Positions 51,334 to 60,246 are shown, counted from the first letter of the stretch. The stretch is DNA of 64,000 bases from Alkalithermobacter thermoalcaliphilus JW-YL-7 = DSM 7308 (GCA_001584565.1 LSFY01000001.1:1682421-1746420); one strand, 5' to 3'. The notes: a model not told the origin generated them from the sequence alone. Made by a program: numbers and translations.

Positions 51334-52834
51334 CAACAAAAAAAGAACTTAGATAATTATCTAAGTTCCAGTTTGTAGACAAAACAATCTGCCCGAAAGG
51401 GCAAATTTTTAATCTTGCATATGATTTATCCCTTAATTTGGAAAAAACATATTTTATGCTAAGAAAAATTGAAAAAATGAGCTGGTTTTTGGAGTTTTTC
51501 CACTTCCAATTTGCCAGCTTTTTTAAATTTAGACATGCGAAAGCAAGCAGGGTCTGCATTCGCACTTTATCTATTCCTCTAAGGGTTGTATAACGCAGTC
51601 CATGCTTTTCTTTTAAATCAGCAAACACTCTTTCGATAGTCTGTGATCTGAGTGCATATATACTTTTATTGTAAGTAGTATGTCTTAAATGCTCTGCTTC
51701 TTCTAGGTATTCTTCCCAAACATGCCTACATACTACCTTTTTATTATTTTTACTACAAGTGCATTTATGTAAAAACTCACATTTTAAACAAACTTGCGGA
51801 TTTGATACATATTCTTTGTAACCTTCCCTATTCGTAGTTGAATAGGTTAAAATCTCTTCCTTTGGACATATATAACAGTCATAGTATTCGTCATAAACAA
51901 AATCATGCTTTTTAAAAAAGCCTTTTTTAGTCATAGGTCGTTTATACGGCATAACTGGAGTAACATTATCATCTAGCAAAATTTTACATATATATGGTGT
52001 TTTATATCCTGAATCTACTGCGACAGCAGATATTTCTGTAAATTTTGATTTCACATTTTCATATAGTTCTTTAAATACTACACTATCATGTACATTAGCT
52101 GCACTAACTATACTCGATAATACGAATCCTTTTTTATCACATGCCGCATGAACAGAATAAGCTAAAACTCTTTCTTTCTCTCCTTTATGAAACATACCAC
52201 AATCAGGATCTACTATACTTTTTGTAATTAACTTTGTTTCTTGGTTTTGTTTTTTTTTAAAAGGTTTTTGACCATGGATAGCTCTTGATTTTTCGATCTC
52301 TTCATCAAGAAGCTGTCTATATATTTTTGCTTCTTTAACAACTTCTTCTTTATAAGTTTTTTTCTTATTAGCACTTGCCTTTATGTGAGTTGAATCTATA
52401 AAAACTTCTTTCGGATCTACAAATCCAGCTTCAACAGCTTCGCTGAGTATTTTAGCAAATATCTCTTCAAATACATTCGAATTTTTAAATCTTCTAGCAT
52501 AATTTTTACTAAATGTTGAAAAATGAGGTATCTCATCTTTTATTCCATATCCTAAGAACCATCTGTAAGCGATGTTCATATTTACTTCTCTTATTGTCTT
52601 TCTCATAGATCCAATACCAAACAGATATTGAATAAAAACTAGTTTGATAAGTACAACAGGATCTATGCTAGGTCTTCCTTTATCTTCAGAATACATTTCA
52701 CTAACAAGTTCATATATAAAGTCAAAATTCATGACTGCATCAATTTTTCTTAGTAGATGATCTTTAGGAACAAGCTCATCAATAGAGAAAAAAACAAGTT
52801 GATCTCTATTTGTCATATCTTGCTTTCGCAACAT
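51326..52834 (-). CDS. IS1182-family transposase whose frame runs past the element's end
   Basis: The roughly 502-residue DDE transposase has N-terminal RDQLVFFSIDELVPKDHLLR, VFIDSTHIKAS and AVAVDSGYKTPY (acidic residues), a cysteine-rich insert CLKCEFLHKCTC, and SQTIERVFADLKEKHGLRYT with the catalytic E. ATG at 52834 is used because GGAGTG lies eight bases before it. The last 14 codons (NWNLDNYLSSFFVV and D) are encoded by the target duplication and the treP promoter region, outside the element, with TAA at 51326-51328. No frame lesion is visible, so it may be active. Confidence 0.88.
   Translation of the reverse strand: MLRKQDMTNRDQLVFFSIDELVPKDHLLRKIDAVMNFDFIYELVSEMYSEDKGRPSIDPVVLIKLVFIQYLFGIGSMRKTIREVNMNIAYRWFLGYGIKDEIPHFSTFSKNYARRFKNSNVFEEIFAKILSEAVEAGFVDPKEVFIDSTHIKASANKKKTYKEEVVKEAKIYRQLLDEEIEKSRAIHGQKPFKKKQNQETKLITKSIVDPDCGMFHKGEKERVLAYSVHAACDKKGFVLSSIVSAANVHDSVVFKELYENVKSKFTEISAVAVDSGYKTPYICKILLDDNVTPVMPYKRPMTKKGFFKKHDFVYDEYYDCYICPKEEILTYSTTNREGYKEYVSNPQVCLKCEFLHKCTCSKNNKKVVCRHVWEEYLEEAEHLRHTTYNKSIYALRSQTIERVFADLKEKHGLRYTTLRGIDKVRMQTLLAFACLNLKKLANWKWKNSKNQLIFSIFLSIKYVFSKLRDKSYARLKICPFGQIVLSTNWNLDNYLSSFFVVD
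51345..51368. repeat. Left copy of the 24-bp palindromic target duplication
   Basis: GAACTTAGATAA followed by its exact reverse complement. A run of seven or more A on its left supplies the U-run of a minus-strand terminator. It is identical to 53159-53182. Confidence 0.85.
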
Positions 52835-52868
52835 AAAAATCACTCCAATATAAATGTGTATTTTTAGA

Positions 52869-53066
52869 GAGCGGACTCTAAATGGAATGGATAGGCCTGA
52901 TTTAATGAACCTTGAAAGATTTCTTATCGACATACATCCTGAAGGCTATAGAAACTTTGAATGTTTGAGCTTGCGAGTTTCAAAGTTTCTAGAATTCAGG
53001 ATGTATGGAGATTATAGAAATCTCAAGGTGAAATTTAAAGGCCGCTCATTCCATTAGAGGACGCTT
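52869..53066. repeat. Long imperfect inverted repeat upstream of the transposase
   Basis: The arms are about 90 bases each (52869-52961 and 52977-53066). They share AGCG..CTCTAA(A)TGGAATG, GGCCT, ACCTTGA, CATACATCCTGAA and TAGAAACTTTGAA in matching order, around a short TGTTTGAGCTTGCGAG centre. As RNA it would be one long hairpin. No protein is encoded convincingly. It may limit read-through into the transposase or be a nested small element. Confidence 0.8.
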
Positions 53067-53098
53067 TAGCCTTAATTTATATTTTAGCATAAAAATAA

Positions 53099-53135
53099 AG
53101 AAAGCTTTTTGAAAAATTTTCAAAAAAGCTTTCCT
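53099..53135 (-). terminator. Terminator-like stem near the right end of the IS
   Basis: GAAAGCTTTTTTGAAAA pairs with TTTTCAAAAAGCTTTC, then TTTATTTTT on the minus strand. It would stop pst-operon transcripts from reaching the transposase. Confidence 0.75.
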
Positions 53136-53158
53136 GAGTTGAATTTGTCAACAGTCTG

Positions 53159-53182
53159 GAACTTAGATAATTATCTAAGTTC
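53159..53182. repeat. Right copy of the 24-bp palindromic target duplication
   Basis: Identical to 51345-51368. It follows the phoU stop codon directly. It retains the stem of the former phoU terminator but has lost the T-run to the other side of the element. Confidence 0.85.
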
Positions 53183-53842
53183 TTAATTTATCTCTACTCT
53201 TTCTCCTGTTACCATATAAATTATTCTTTCTCCTATATTAGTTGCATGATCTGCAATACGCTCTAAGTATCTAGCTATAAACAATAATCTAGTAGCTTGG
53301 TTTATAATTTTTTGATCTTTGATCATCATTTCTAATAATTCAGTATATATATCTTCATATATTTCATCAACAGCCTCATCATCGCAAGCAACTTCTCTTG
53401 CTAGTCTTACATCTTCATTGGTAAAAGCTTGAAGGCATTTTCTAACCATACTTTGAGATAAGCTTGCCATATTAGGTATATCTACCAACGGTTTTATAAG
53501 TGGTTCATCCCCTATTTGTAATGTCACTTTAGCAATATTTACTGCGTGATCTCCCATTCGTTCTAAATCTGTAATTATTTTCATTATAGTTCCAATTACT
53601 CTTAAATCTTTTGCCATTGGCTGTTGAAGAGCTATAAGTCTCATACATTGATTTTCTATATCAAGCTCTATTTCATCTATTTTATCATCCATTTCATATA
53701 CTTTTTTAGCAGCATCTAAATCTTGGCGTGCTAAAGCTTTTACTGAAAATTCAATTATATCTTCAACCATTTTTCCCATAGTGATAAGTTTTTCGTTTAG
53801 ATTTTTCATTTCATTAACAAATTGCGTCCTCACTACATTCAC
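53183..53842 (-). CDS. phoU: Phosphate transport regulator PhoU
   Basis: 219 residues with two PhoU three-helix repeats (about 15-105 and 118-205), each with the ExxxD metal-binding pattern (KVYEMDDKIDEIELDIENQC; CDDEAVDEIYEDIYTEL). It links Pst transporter state to the PhoR/PhoP two-component system. Last gene of pstSCAB-phoU, six bases after pstB. Its terminator has been split by the IS. Confidence 0.95.
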   Translation of the reverse strand: MNVVRTQFVNEMKNLNEKLITMGKMVEDIIEFSVKALARQDLDAAKKVYEMDDKIDEIELDIENQCMRLIALQQPMAKDLRVIGTIMKIITDLERMGDHAVNIAKVTLQIGDEPLIKPLVDIPNMASLSQSMVRKCLQAFTNEDVRLAREVACDDEAVDEIYEDIYTELLEMMIKDQKIINQATRLLFIARYLERIADHATNIGERIIYMVTGERVEIN

Positions 53843-53848
53843 CCCTTT

Positions 53849-54601
53849 TTAACCAAATCTTCCTGTTACATAATCTTCTGTACGCTGATCTCTTGGGGCT
53901 GTAAAAATCTTTTGAGTGTTGTCCATTTCTATTAGTTCTCCCATTAAGAAAAATGCAGTTTCATCTGATATTCTTGCAGCCTGTTGCATTGAGTGTGTAA
54001 CAATTACTATTGTATAATCATTTTTAAGTTCAGTAACAAGTTCTTCTATCTTAGCAGTTGCTATCGGGTCAAGCGCAGATGTTGGCTCATCCATTAATAG
54101 TACTTCTGGTTCCATAGCAAGAGCTCTTGCTATACAAAGTCTTTGTTGTTGACCTCCTGAAAGACCTAATGCAGACTTATTTAATCTGTCTTTTACCTCA
54201 TCCCATAGAGCAGCTTTTTTAAGACTCTTTTCTACTATATCATCTAATTTATTTTTATCTTTTATTCCATGGCGTCTAGGACCATATGCTACATTTTCAT
54301 AAATAGATTTTGGAAATGGATTTGGCTTTTGAAATACCATACCTATTCTACTTCTTAAAGCAACCACATCTATATCTTTATCGTATATATCTTTTCCGTC
54401 AAGTTTTATTTCGCCTTCTATTCTAACTGAATCTATCAAGTCATTCATTCTATTTAAAGTTCTAAGAAAAGTAGACTTTCCACATCCTGAAGGTCCTATT
54501 AAAGCCGTTACCTTTCTTTCTTTTATATCTAAAGTTATATCTTTAAGTGCATGAAACTCACCGTAATATAAATTTAAATTTTTTACAGAAATCTTTTCCA
54601 T
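53849..54601 (-). CDS. pstB: Phosphate ABC transporter ATP-binding protein
   Basis: The 250-residue ATPase has Walker [20 protein letters not shown] (NRMND is PstB-specific), signature [16 protein letters not shown], Walker [14 protein letters not shown] and H-loop [12 protein letters not shown]. It drives high-affinity phosphate uptake. It lies 15 bases after pstA. Confidence 0.97.
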   Translation of the reverse strand: MEKISVKNLNLYYGEFHALKDITLDIKERKVTALIGPSGCGKSTFLRTLNRMNDLIDSVRIEGEIKLDGKDIYDKDIDVVALRSRIGMVFQKPNPFPKSIYENVAYGPRRHGIKDKNKLDDIVEKSLKKAALWDEVKDRLNKSALGLSGGQQQRLCIARALAMEPEVLLMDEPTSALDPIATAKIEELVTELKNDYTIVIVTHSMQQAARISDETAFFLMGELIEMDNTQKIFTAPRDQRTEDYVTGRFG

Positions 54602-54616
54602 TTGTGTCCTCCCAAC

Positions 54617-55462
54617 CTATGCTTTATTGCTCATCTTAAATTTTATTCTTATGCTCGTTGCGATAGTGAAGAATATTCCTACTATTCCAAGTAATACAAG
54701 CGCTGTTGCGTATTTAATATCATCTGGCATATTAGGTACTTGGGTTGAAATAATATATAAATGATATGGTAGTGCCATAGCTTGATCAAATACTGTTCTT
54801 GGCAGCCTAGGTAAGAAGAAAGCAGCAACTGTTAATAAAATAGGTGCTGTCTCTCCAGCAGCTCTACCTATACCTAATATTGCTCCTGTTAATATCCCAG
54901 GCATAGCGTGAGGCAATACAACATGTCTAATTGTTTGCCACTTAGTAGCTCCCAATGCTAATGAAGCTTCTCTGTAGCTTTTAGGAACACTTTTAAGTGC
55001 TTCTTCTGAAGCTGTAATAACAGTAGGTAAAATCAAACAAGCTAAAGTCAACGCTCCTGCCAATATAGAAGATCCAAATCCTAAAAATAAAACAAATAAT
55101 CCTAATCCAAATAATCCGTATACTACTGATGGAACTCCTGCTAGATTGACTATAGCCAATCTAATTATTCTATTAAGCCTTCCCTTTTTTGCATACTCAG
55201 TTAAATAAATAGCTGATCCTATTCCAAGGGGAAGTGCAAATATTATAGTTCCTGTAACTAAATATAAAGTTCCAACTATAGCAGGATAAATTCCTCCTGC
55301 TCTCATACCTTGTCTAGGCATAGAAGTTAAAAACTCCCATGTAACTGCTGATGATCCCTTTACGAATATAAATCCTATTATCAATATTGTAGGAATAACA
55401 ACTATCAAAGCTGCTAACGTAAGTATTGCAAATGCTATTTGTTGTTTTGTATTCTTGCTCAT
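54617..55462 (-). CDS. pstA: Phosphate ABC transporter permease PstA
   Basis: The 281-residue permease has six helices and the EAA loop EEALKSVPKSYREASLALGA with GATKWQTIRHVVLP. It forms the channel with PstC. Its start adjoins the pstC stop codon, so translation is coupled. Confidence 0.95.
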   Translation of the reverse strand: MSKNTKQQIAFAILTLAALIVVIPTILIIGFIFVKGSSAVTWEFLTSMPRQGMRAGGIYPAIVGTLYLVTGTIIFALPLGIGSAIYLTEYAKKGRLNRIIRLAIVNLAGVPSVVYGLFGLGLFVLFLGFGSSILAGALTLACLILPTVITASEEALKSVPKSYREASLALGATKWQTIRHVVLPHAMPGILTGAILGIGRAAGETAPILLTVAAFFLPRLPRTVFDQAMALPYHLYIISTQVPNMPDDIKYATALVLLGIVGIFFTIATSIRIKFKMSNKA

Positions 55463-56389
55463 CTATCTTCCCTCCTTACTAGCACGGGAAAGAACAAAAT
55501 CTGCTATTAAATTTATAATACTAGTCATTATTAACAGAACAATTCCAACTGCAAATAACGCATTATAATGTGTTCCATTTCTAACTGTATCTCCCATTTC
55601 TGCTGCTATAGTAGCAGTCATAGTTCTTCCAGGTTGAAGAAACGAATCTGGAATTTGAGCTGCATTTCCTGTAACCATCATAACTGTCATTGTCTCTCCT
55701 ATAGCCCTTCCTATACCCAACATAACTGCTGCAATTATTCCAGATGAAGCAGCAGGTAAAAGAACATGGAATATAGTTTCCCACTTAGAAGCTCCAAGGG
55801 CTAAAGATGCTTCTTTATATTCTTTTGGAAGAGCATTTATTGCATCATCTGATATAGTTATAATAGTTGGAAGTGCCATGAAAGATACTAATATTGATCC
55901 AGTTAATACTGTAAAACCTGAGGATAAATTAAATGTTATCCTTACCCAGTTAGATAAAACTACAATTCCTAAAAATCCTAAAACAACTGATGGAATTGCT
56001 GACAAAAACTCTATAATAACCTTTAAAACTGTCTTAAGTTTCGGCGGTGCTACCTCTGAAATAAAGATAGCACAGCCTATACCTAAAGGGACAGAAATAA
56101 AGACAGCACCCGTAGTTACCATAAGGGACCCTGCAACTAATGGCAATATCCCATATTGTGGATTTACTGATATAGGGAACCAGTTTTTACTAAAGAAAAA
56201 TTCTTTAGGACTTACATCGTTAAATACTCTTATTCCATTTCTAAATAAAAATATAAATATCAAAGAAATAACTATAATTGAAGTAATTCCAAATATAAAA
56301 ATAGTCTTTTCTATAATAAACTCTAAAAGTTTATCTTTAGCTTTTCTATTTAGATCAGTGTCTTTTCTCTCAAACGTTATATTAGACAT
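55463..56389 (-). CDS. pstC: Phosphate ABC transporter permease PstC
   Basis: The 308-residue permease has six helices and the EAA loop DAINALPKEYKEASLALGASKW. ATG follows AAGAGGTGGCAGT. It is preceded by an intercistronic hairpin after pstS. Confidence 0.95.
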   Translation of the reverse strand: MSNITFERKDTDLNRKAKDKLLEFIIEKTIFIFGITSIIVISLIFIFLFRNGIRVFNDVSPKEFFFSKNWFPISVNPQYGILPLVAGSLMVTTGAVFISVPLGIGCAIFISEVAPPKLKTVLKVIIEFLSAIPSVVLGFLGIVVLSNWVRITFNLSSGFTVLTGSILVSFMALPTIITISDDAINALPKEYKEASLALGASKWETIFHVLLPAASSGIIAAVMLGIGRAIGETMTVMMVTGNAAQIPDSFLQPGRTMTATIAAEMGDTVRNGTHYNALFAVGIVLLIMTSIINLIADFVLSRASKEGR

Positions 56390-56485
56390 ACTGCCACCTC
56401 TTAATCTATATAAACTATAATTGTATAGATAAAAACAAAACTTTTCCTATCTTTAATTTCTATCCCCTTGTAAACATAAATTCAG

Positions 56486-56508
56486 GCGGACGACATAAAG
56501 TCATCCGC
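56486..56508 (-). other. Intercistronic hairpin between pstS and pstC
   Basis: GCGGACGAC/GTCATCCGC, a nine-pair stem with one G-U and no U-run. It probably protects the pstS 3' end, giving excess binding protein, rather than ending transcription. Confidence 0.65.
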
Positions 56509-56523
56509 TTACAACTTGTTTTA

Positions 56524-57411
56524 TTACTTAACAGGTATAAATCCAACTTCTTCTACAACTTTTTGTCCTTCTGGACCCATCATGAAATCAACATATAATT
56601 TTATTACTCCTTGAGGTTCTCCTGCAGTGTATATATATAATCCTCTTGCTACAGGATATGCTCCACTTTTAACTGTCTCTAATGATGGTGCTATTGCTTC
56701 ACTATTAGCATCTTTAGAAATTTTAACTGCTTTTACTTCATTACTTAAGTATCCTAAACCTATATATCCTATTCCATTAACATCTTGTTTTAGTGCTTCA
56801 ACTATAGCTTGAGTAGAAGGCATTAAATTTGAGCTTTGTGCATATTCTTCATCTTTAAGAACGAATTCTTTAAAGAATGCATAAGTACCAGAGTTTGATT
56901 CTCTTGAATATAGCGTTATAGGTGCATCATTACCACCGAAATCTTTCCAGTTAGTCTTTTCTCCAGTAAATATTGCTTTTAAATCATCCATTGTTAATGT
57001 TTCGATAGGATTATCTTTGTGAACTGCTATTGCTATTCCATCTTTTCCTGGTACAAACTCTTTTAATTCAAATCCATTTGCTTTAGCTTGCTCTAACTCA
57101 GCTTCTTTCATTTTTCTTGAAGATTGAGCTATATCTGCTGTTCCGTTTATTATAGCTGCTATTCCTGTACCAGAACCTCCTCCTGTTACAGCTATTTGAG
57201 CTTCTGGATATTTATCCATAAATTCTTCTGCCCATCTTTGCCCTAAGTTAACCATTGTGTCTGATCCTTTTACTTGAACAAGTTTACTAAAATCTACATC
57301 TGCTTGTCCTGTTTGATTTTGTTCTGTTTGCTCTGGTGCTTTTTCCCCACACCCTACAAGAGCTAAAGAAGATACCATTAATAATACAAGTAGTAAAGCT
57401 ATTTTTTTCAT
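56524..57411 (-). CDS. pstS: Phosphate-binding lipoprotein
   Basis: 295 residues: signal KKIALLLVLLMVSSLALVGC (lipobox LVGC), then the phosphate-binding fold with VKGSDTMVNLGQRW, VTGGGSGTGIAAIINGTADI and SRESNSGTYAFF, loops that coordinate phosphate. First gene of the operon; ATG follows AAAGGAGATTCACAGA. The PhoP box array lies upstream. Confidence 0.97.
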   Translation of the reverse strand: MKKIALLLVLLMVSSLALVGCGEKAPEQTEQNQTGQADVDFSKLVQVKGSDTMVNLGQRWAEEFMDKYPEAQIAVTGGGSGTGIAAIINGTADIAQSSRKMKEAELEQAKANGFELKEFVPGKDGIAIAVHKDNPIETLTMDDLKAIFTGEKTNWKDFGGNDAPITLYSRESNSGTYAFFKEFVLKDEEYAQSSNLMPSTQAIVEALKQDVNGIGYIGLGYLSNEVKAVKISKDANSEAIAPSLETVKSGAYPVARGLYIYTAGEPQGVIKLYVDFMMGPEGQKVVEEVGFIPVK

Positions 57412-57466
57412 TCTGTGAATCTCCTTTCACTTTTTTAAGTTTTTGCTTGATTTAGCTTACAAATAG

Positions 57467-57531
57467 ATTATAACTTCTCAGAAAAACTAATTGGTTAAGG
57501 TAAAGTTAATATAATGTTATGGTTTTGTTAA
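57467..57531 (-). promoter_or_regulatory. pst promoter with four PhoP box repeats
   Basis: Read on the minus strand, TTAACA, ATAACA, TTAACT and TTAACC begin exactly 11 bp apart (plus-strand positions 57526, 57515, 57504, 57493), the direct-repeat pattern bound by PhoP dimers in Firmicutes. A TATAAT -10 follows at 57467-57472, 20 bases from the nearest repeat, with no good -35, as expected for an activated promoter. Confidence 0.88.
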
Positions 57532-57559
57532 AAAGATCTGGTTTTTGAATAATTTTTTG

Positions 57560-58215
57560 CTAAATGTCCATACTTGATTCATCTTCATCTGATTTTTTCA
57601 TAACAATATTTATAGCTTCTTGTATTTCTGTACTAATTTCTTTTCCTTGCTCTGCAGATTCTAAAAATTGTTGAGCCGTTGCAGCTATTTCATCTGTATA
57701 GCTTTGCATGTTATCTGTAACTTCAATCATATTTTCTGCTGATTGTCTTAAAATGATTTTTTATTCATTGCTTCTTTTACAAAGCTCAGATCTGTAACCC
57801 CTAGACTATACTCTGTTCTACCTAAACTATCTGCTATAATATTTCCATCTAGTCCTACTAAAAATACACTTTCATAATATCCCATAGAATCTACATATAT
57901 TTTTCTTAGCATATTGTTGGTTTCTTTTAAAGGTATAGTATTATCTATGCTTTCTCCTTGGTTATACATTTTTAGTGTTTGATTAAACGAAGAATTAGTT
58001 GCTAAATTTTTTAATAAAAATTCCGTATCAGTTAGAGTCGTTCTAGTATTTGAAACTATCCCTTCAAGTAAAATATTGTGTTTTTCTAATTCACCTAGCT
58101 GTAAACCTCTAAATGTTTGACGATAAGCATAAAACCCTAATATTACAGTAGGTAAAATACAAAGAACTAAAAACATAGATGTTAACTTAGCTCCTATCCT
58201 AAATTTAAAACTCAT
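57560..58215 (-). pseudogene. Methyl-accepting chemotaxis protein reduced by an internal deletion
   Basis: The front 150 residues (FKFRIGAKLTSMFLVLCILP membrane anchor, then part of a periplasmic Cache-like sensor ending DLSFVKEAMNKK) run at about 57748 into another frame. That frame reads ILRQSAENMIEVTDNMQSYT, then DEIAATAQQFLESAEQGKEI to TAG at 57560-57562, the extreme C-terminus of an MCP. The rest of the sensor, second helix, HAMP and signalling hairpin are gone. The joint is out of frame. Not functional. Confidence 0.85.
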
Positions 58216-58462
58216 CTCAATTCTCCTTTTCTGTATGTAAAGTCTTGTACAGTTTTAATATATACTGTATTCAAGTTAGTAAAATTAAGTTTTAATTAAG
58301 TTGTTGTTAAGAATATGTTAAAAAGATTTTTTACTTATATATAAAGTGAATTTATGATTATATGGAACTTTTATAATTTTTTTCTATAATTACAGTGAAC
58401 TTATATATGTTAATATATTGTTAAAATATTAGTTAAATTTAGTACAAAAGGGGAGTAGAAAG

Positions 58463-59815
58463 ATGAAAAAATATTTGCTTGTAATGACTATTGTATTATC
58501 TTTAATACTGTCTGCTTGCTCTAGTGAGCAGTTAGATCAAAGTAATATTGAAGATGTTCAGCTTAAAAGTATTTCAACTAGTGAGTTAAAGGAAAAACTA
58601 GATGACTCGTCTTGGGTATTAGTTGATACTCGTAGCAATGATGAGTTTAATGGTTGGAGATTAAATGGAATTAAAAGAGGAGGACACATACCTAATGCAG
58701 TTGACTTTTCTGCTAATTGGCTCCGTGTAGATGTTGAAAATAAGGAAAAGATTTTAGATGAAACTTTAAAAAATAAAGGTATAGATAAAGACAAAAATAT
58801 AGTTTTATATTGTTCTAATCAAAACGATTCTCTAAAGGTTGCTAATTATTTAAGCCAAAAAGGATATGAAAATATATATATATATGATGTAAATGAATGG
58901 GCTAATGATGAAAGTCTTCCTATGGAAAAATATAAAAATTATCATTTAATAGTTCCTCCTAGTATAGTTAAAGATATATTAGATGGAAAGACTCCTGAGA
59001 CTTTCGAAAATGCTAAACAAATAAAAATTGTTGAGGCTAGCTGGGGAGATGAAGATGCATCTTATTCTAAAGGACATGTTCCTACAGCTTTCCATATTAA
59101 TACTGACCTTGTAGAGCCTCCTCCTACTTGGATGTTAGCTGATGATAAGCAGCTGACTCAATTTGCCTTAGAATACGGATTTACTAAAGATGATACTGTT
59201 ATAGTAACAGGTGAAAATCAAATGGCAGCTTATAGAGTAGCTGTTGTTCTTAGATATATGGGAGTTGAAGATGTAAGGGTATTAAATGGTGGATTACTTG
59301 CTTGGAAACTAGCAGGATATGATGTGGAAACTACATCTAATTATCCAACTCCTGTAAGTGATTTTGGGTCTAAAATACCTGCTAATCCTAGCTTAATAAC
59401 TACTATTGATCAAGTTAAAGAGAATCTAACTAAAAATGAGTTTATTTTAGTTGATAATCGTACTTGGGATGAACATATAGGAAAGTCATCTGGATATAGT
59501 TATCACGATAAAAAAGGTCGTATACCTAACTCTTTCTATGGATATGCTGGACTTAAGGATTCAAATTCTCTTGACTATTATAGAAATATAGATAATACTA
59601 TGCGTAACTTTAAAGAGATATTAGCTTTATGGGAAGATTCTGGAATAGATATAAATAAACATCTTGCATTTATGTGTGGAAGTGGATGGCGTGCTGCAGA
59701 GGTATTAACTTATGCTCAAGTTATGGGGCTTGAAAATACTTCTTTATATAGTGATGGATGGATTGGCTGGAGTAATGATCCTAGTAATCCTATAGAAACA
59801 GGAGAACCTAAGTAA
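58463..59815 (+). CDS. Lipoprotein with three rhodanese domains
   Basis: 450 residues: signal KKYLLVMTIVLSLILSAC (lipobox LSAC), then rhodanese-like domains at about 35-150, 165-295 and 310-440. Domain 1 keeps a cysteine in its loop (VLYCSNQND) and domain 3 has the clear active loop MCGSGWRAAE. Domain 2 (VTGENQMAAYR) lacks cysteine and is probably structural. It would move sulfane sulfur on the outer face of the membrane. AGGGGAGTAGAAAG precedes ATG. The membrane-protein gene follows three bases later. Confidence 0.88.
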   Translation: MKKYLLVMTIVLSLILSACSSEQLDQSNIEDVQLKSISTSELKEKLDDSSWVLVDTRSNDEFNGWRLNGIKRGGHIPNAVDFSANWLRVDVENKEKILDETLKNKGIDKDKNIVLYCSNQNDSLKVANYLSQKGYENIYIYDVNEWANDESLPMEKYKNYHLIVPPSIVKDILDGKTPETFENAKQIKIVEASWGDEDASYSKGHVPTAFHINTDLVEPPPTWMLADDKQLTQFALEYGFTKDDTVIVTGENQMAAYRVAVVLRYMGVEDVRVLNGGLLAWKLAGYDVETTSNYPTPVSDFGSKIPANPSLITTIDQVKENLTKNEFILVDNRTWDEHIGKSSGYSYHDKKGRIPNSFYGYAGLKDSNSLDYYRNIDNTMRNFKEILALWEDSGIDINKHLAFMCGSGWRAAEVLTYAQVMGLENTSLYSDGWIGWSNDPSNPIETGEPK

Positions 59816-59818
59816 AGT

Positions 59819-60232
59819 ATGAATAAATTCTTATATATATTATCTTTGTTTGTTCAAGCTTTTTGTTTAATATCTGTTTATATAGTAAACTCCCTTACAT
59901 CTAAAAAAGCTGGAGTAATGCGCCATGTATATTCTAGGAGTCTTCAATACCAGCAAAATATATATTCAAAGGAAAGTTTACTTATGCAGAGTGTATTATC
60001 TATTTTACTTATTATTATATTTATAATGATTTTTATATTTATAAAAAATAGAAAAAATAACTTCCTAAAATTTCAAGTTATTGTAGGTTTTATACTCAGT
60101 TTTATGGTTTATTTTTCTATAAATGGTTCGTTTTTTATAAATTCTATATCTTATATATACTTTGTAATGGCTTTTGAAATATGTTTAATAATTCAAATTC
60201 TAATTATAACTAAGCTCTTGCTTGAAAAATAG
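59819..60232 (+). CDS. Four-helix membrane protein linked to the rhodanese lipoprotein
   Basis: 137 residues with four hydrophobic segments (LYILSLFVQAFCLISVYIVN; LLMQSVLSILLIIIFIMIFI; VIVGFILSFMVYFSINGSFF; YIYFVMAFEICLIIQILII). I do not recognise the family. The ATG lies three bases after the rhodanese stop with no separate ribosome-binding site, so translation is coupled and the two products may work together. A terminator follows. Confidence 0.7.
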   Translation: MNKFLYILSLFVQAFCLISVYIVNSLTSKKAGVMRHVYSRSLQYQQNIYSKESLLMQSVLSILLIIIFIMIFIFIKNRKNNFLKFQVIVGFILSFMVYFSINGSFFINSISYIYFVMAFEICLIIQILIITKLLLEK

Positions 60233-60246
60233 CAAGAGCTTTTTTC
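60213..60246 (+). terminator. Terminator after the rhodanese unit
   Basis: AAGCTCTTGCT/AGCAAGAGCTTTTTT; it overlaps the stop codon. Confidence 0.9.

Larger units (their letters stand above)
51369..53158 (-). mobile_element. IS1182-type insertion sequence, 1790 bp
   Basis: It is bounded by imperfect terminal inverted repeats CAGTTTGTAGACAAA and (reversed) CAGACTGTTGACAAA, 12 of 15 identical, and flanked by identical 24-bp palindromes. It contains the transposase, a 300-base upstream noncoding part with a long inverted repeat (52869-53066), and a terminator-like stem (53099-53135). It sits between phoU and treP. Confidence 0.85.

Noticed and set aside
52854-53057. Plus-strand open frame of 67 codons over the long inverted repeat
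   Set aside because: It translates both arms of the inverted repeat, has no clear ribosome-binding site and no recognisable protein features.
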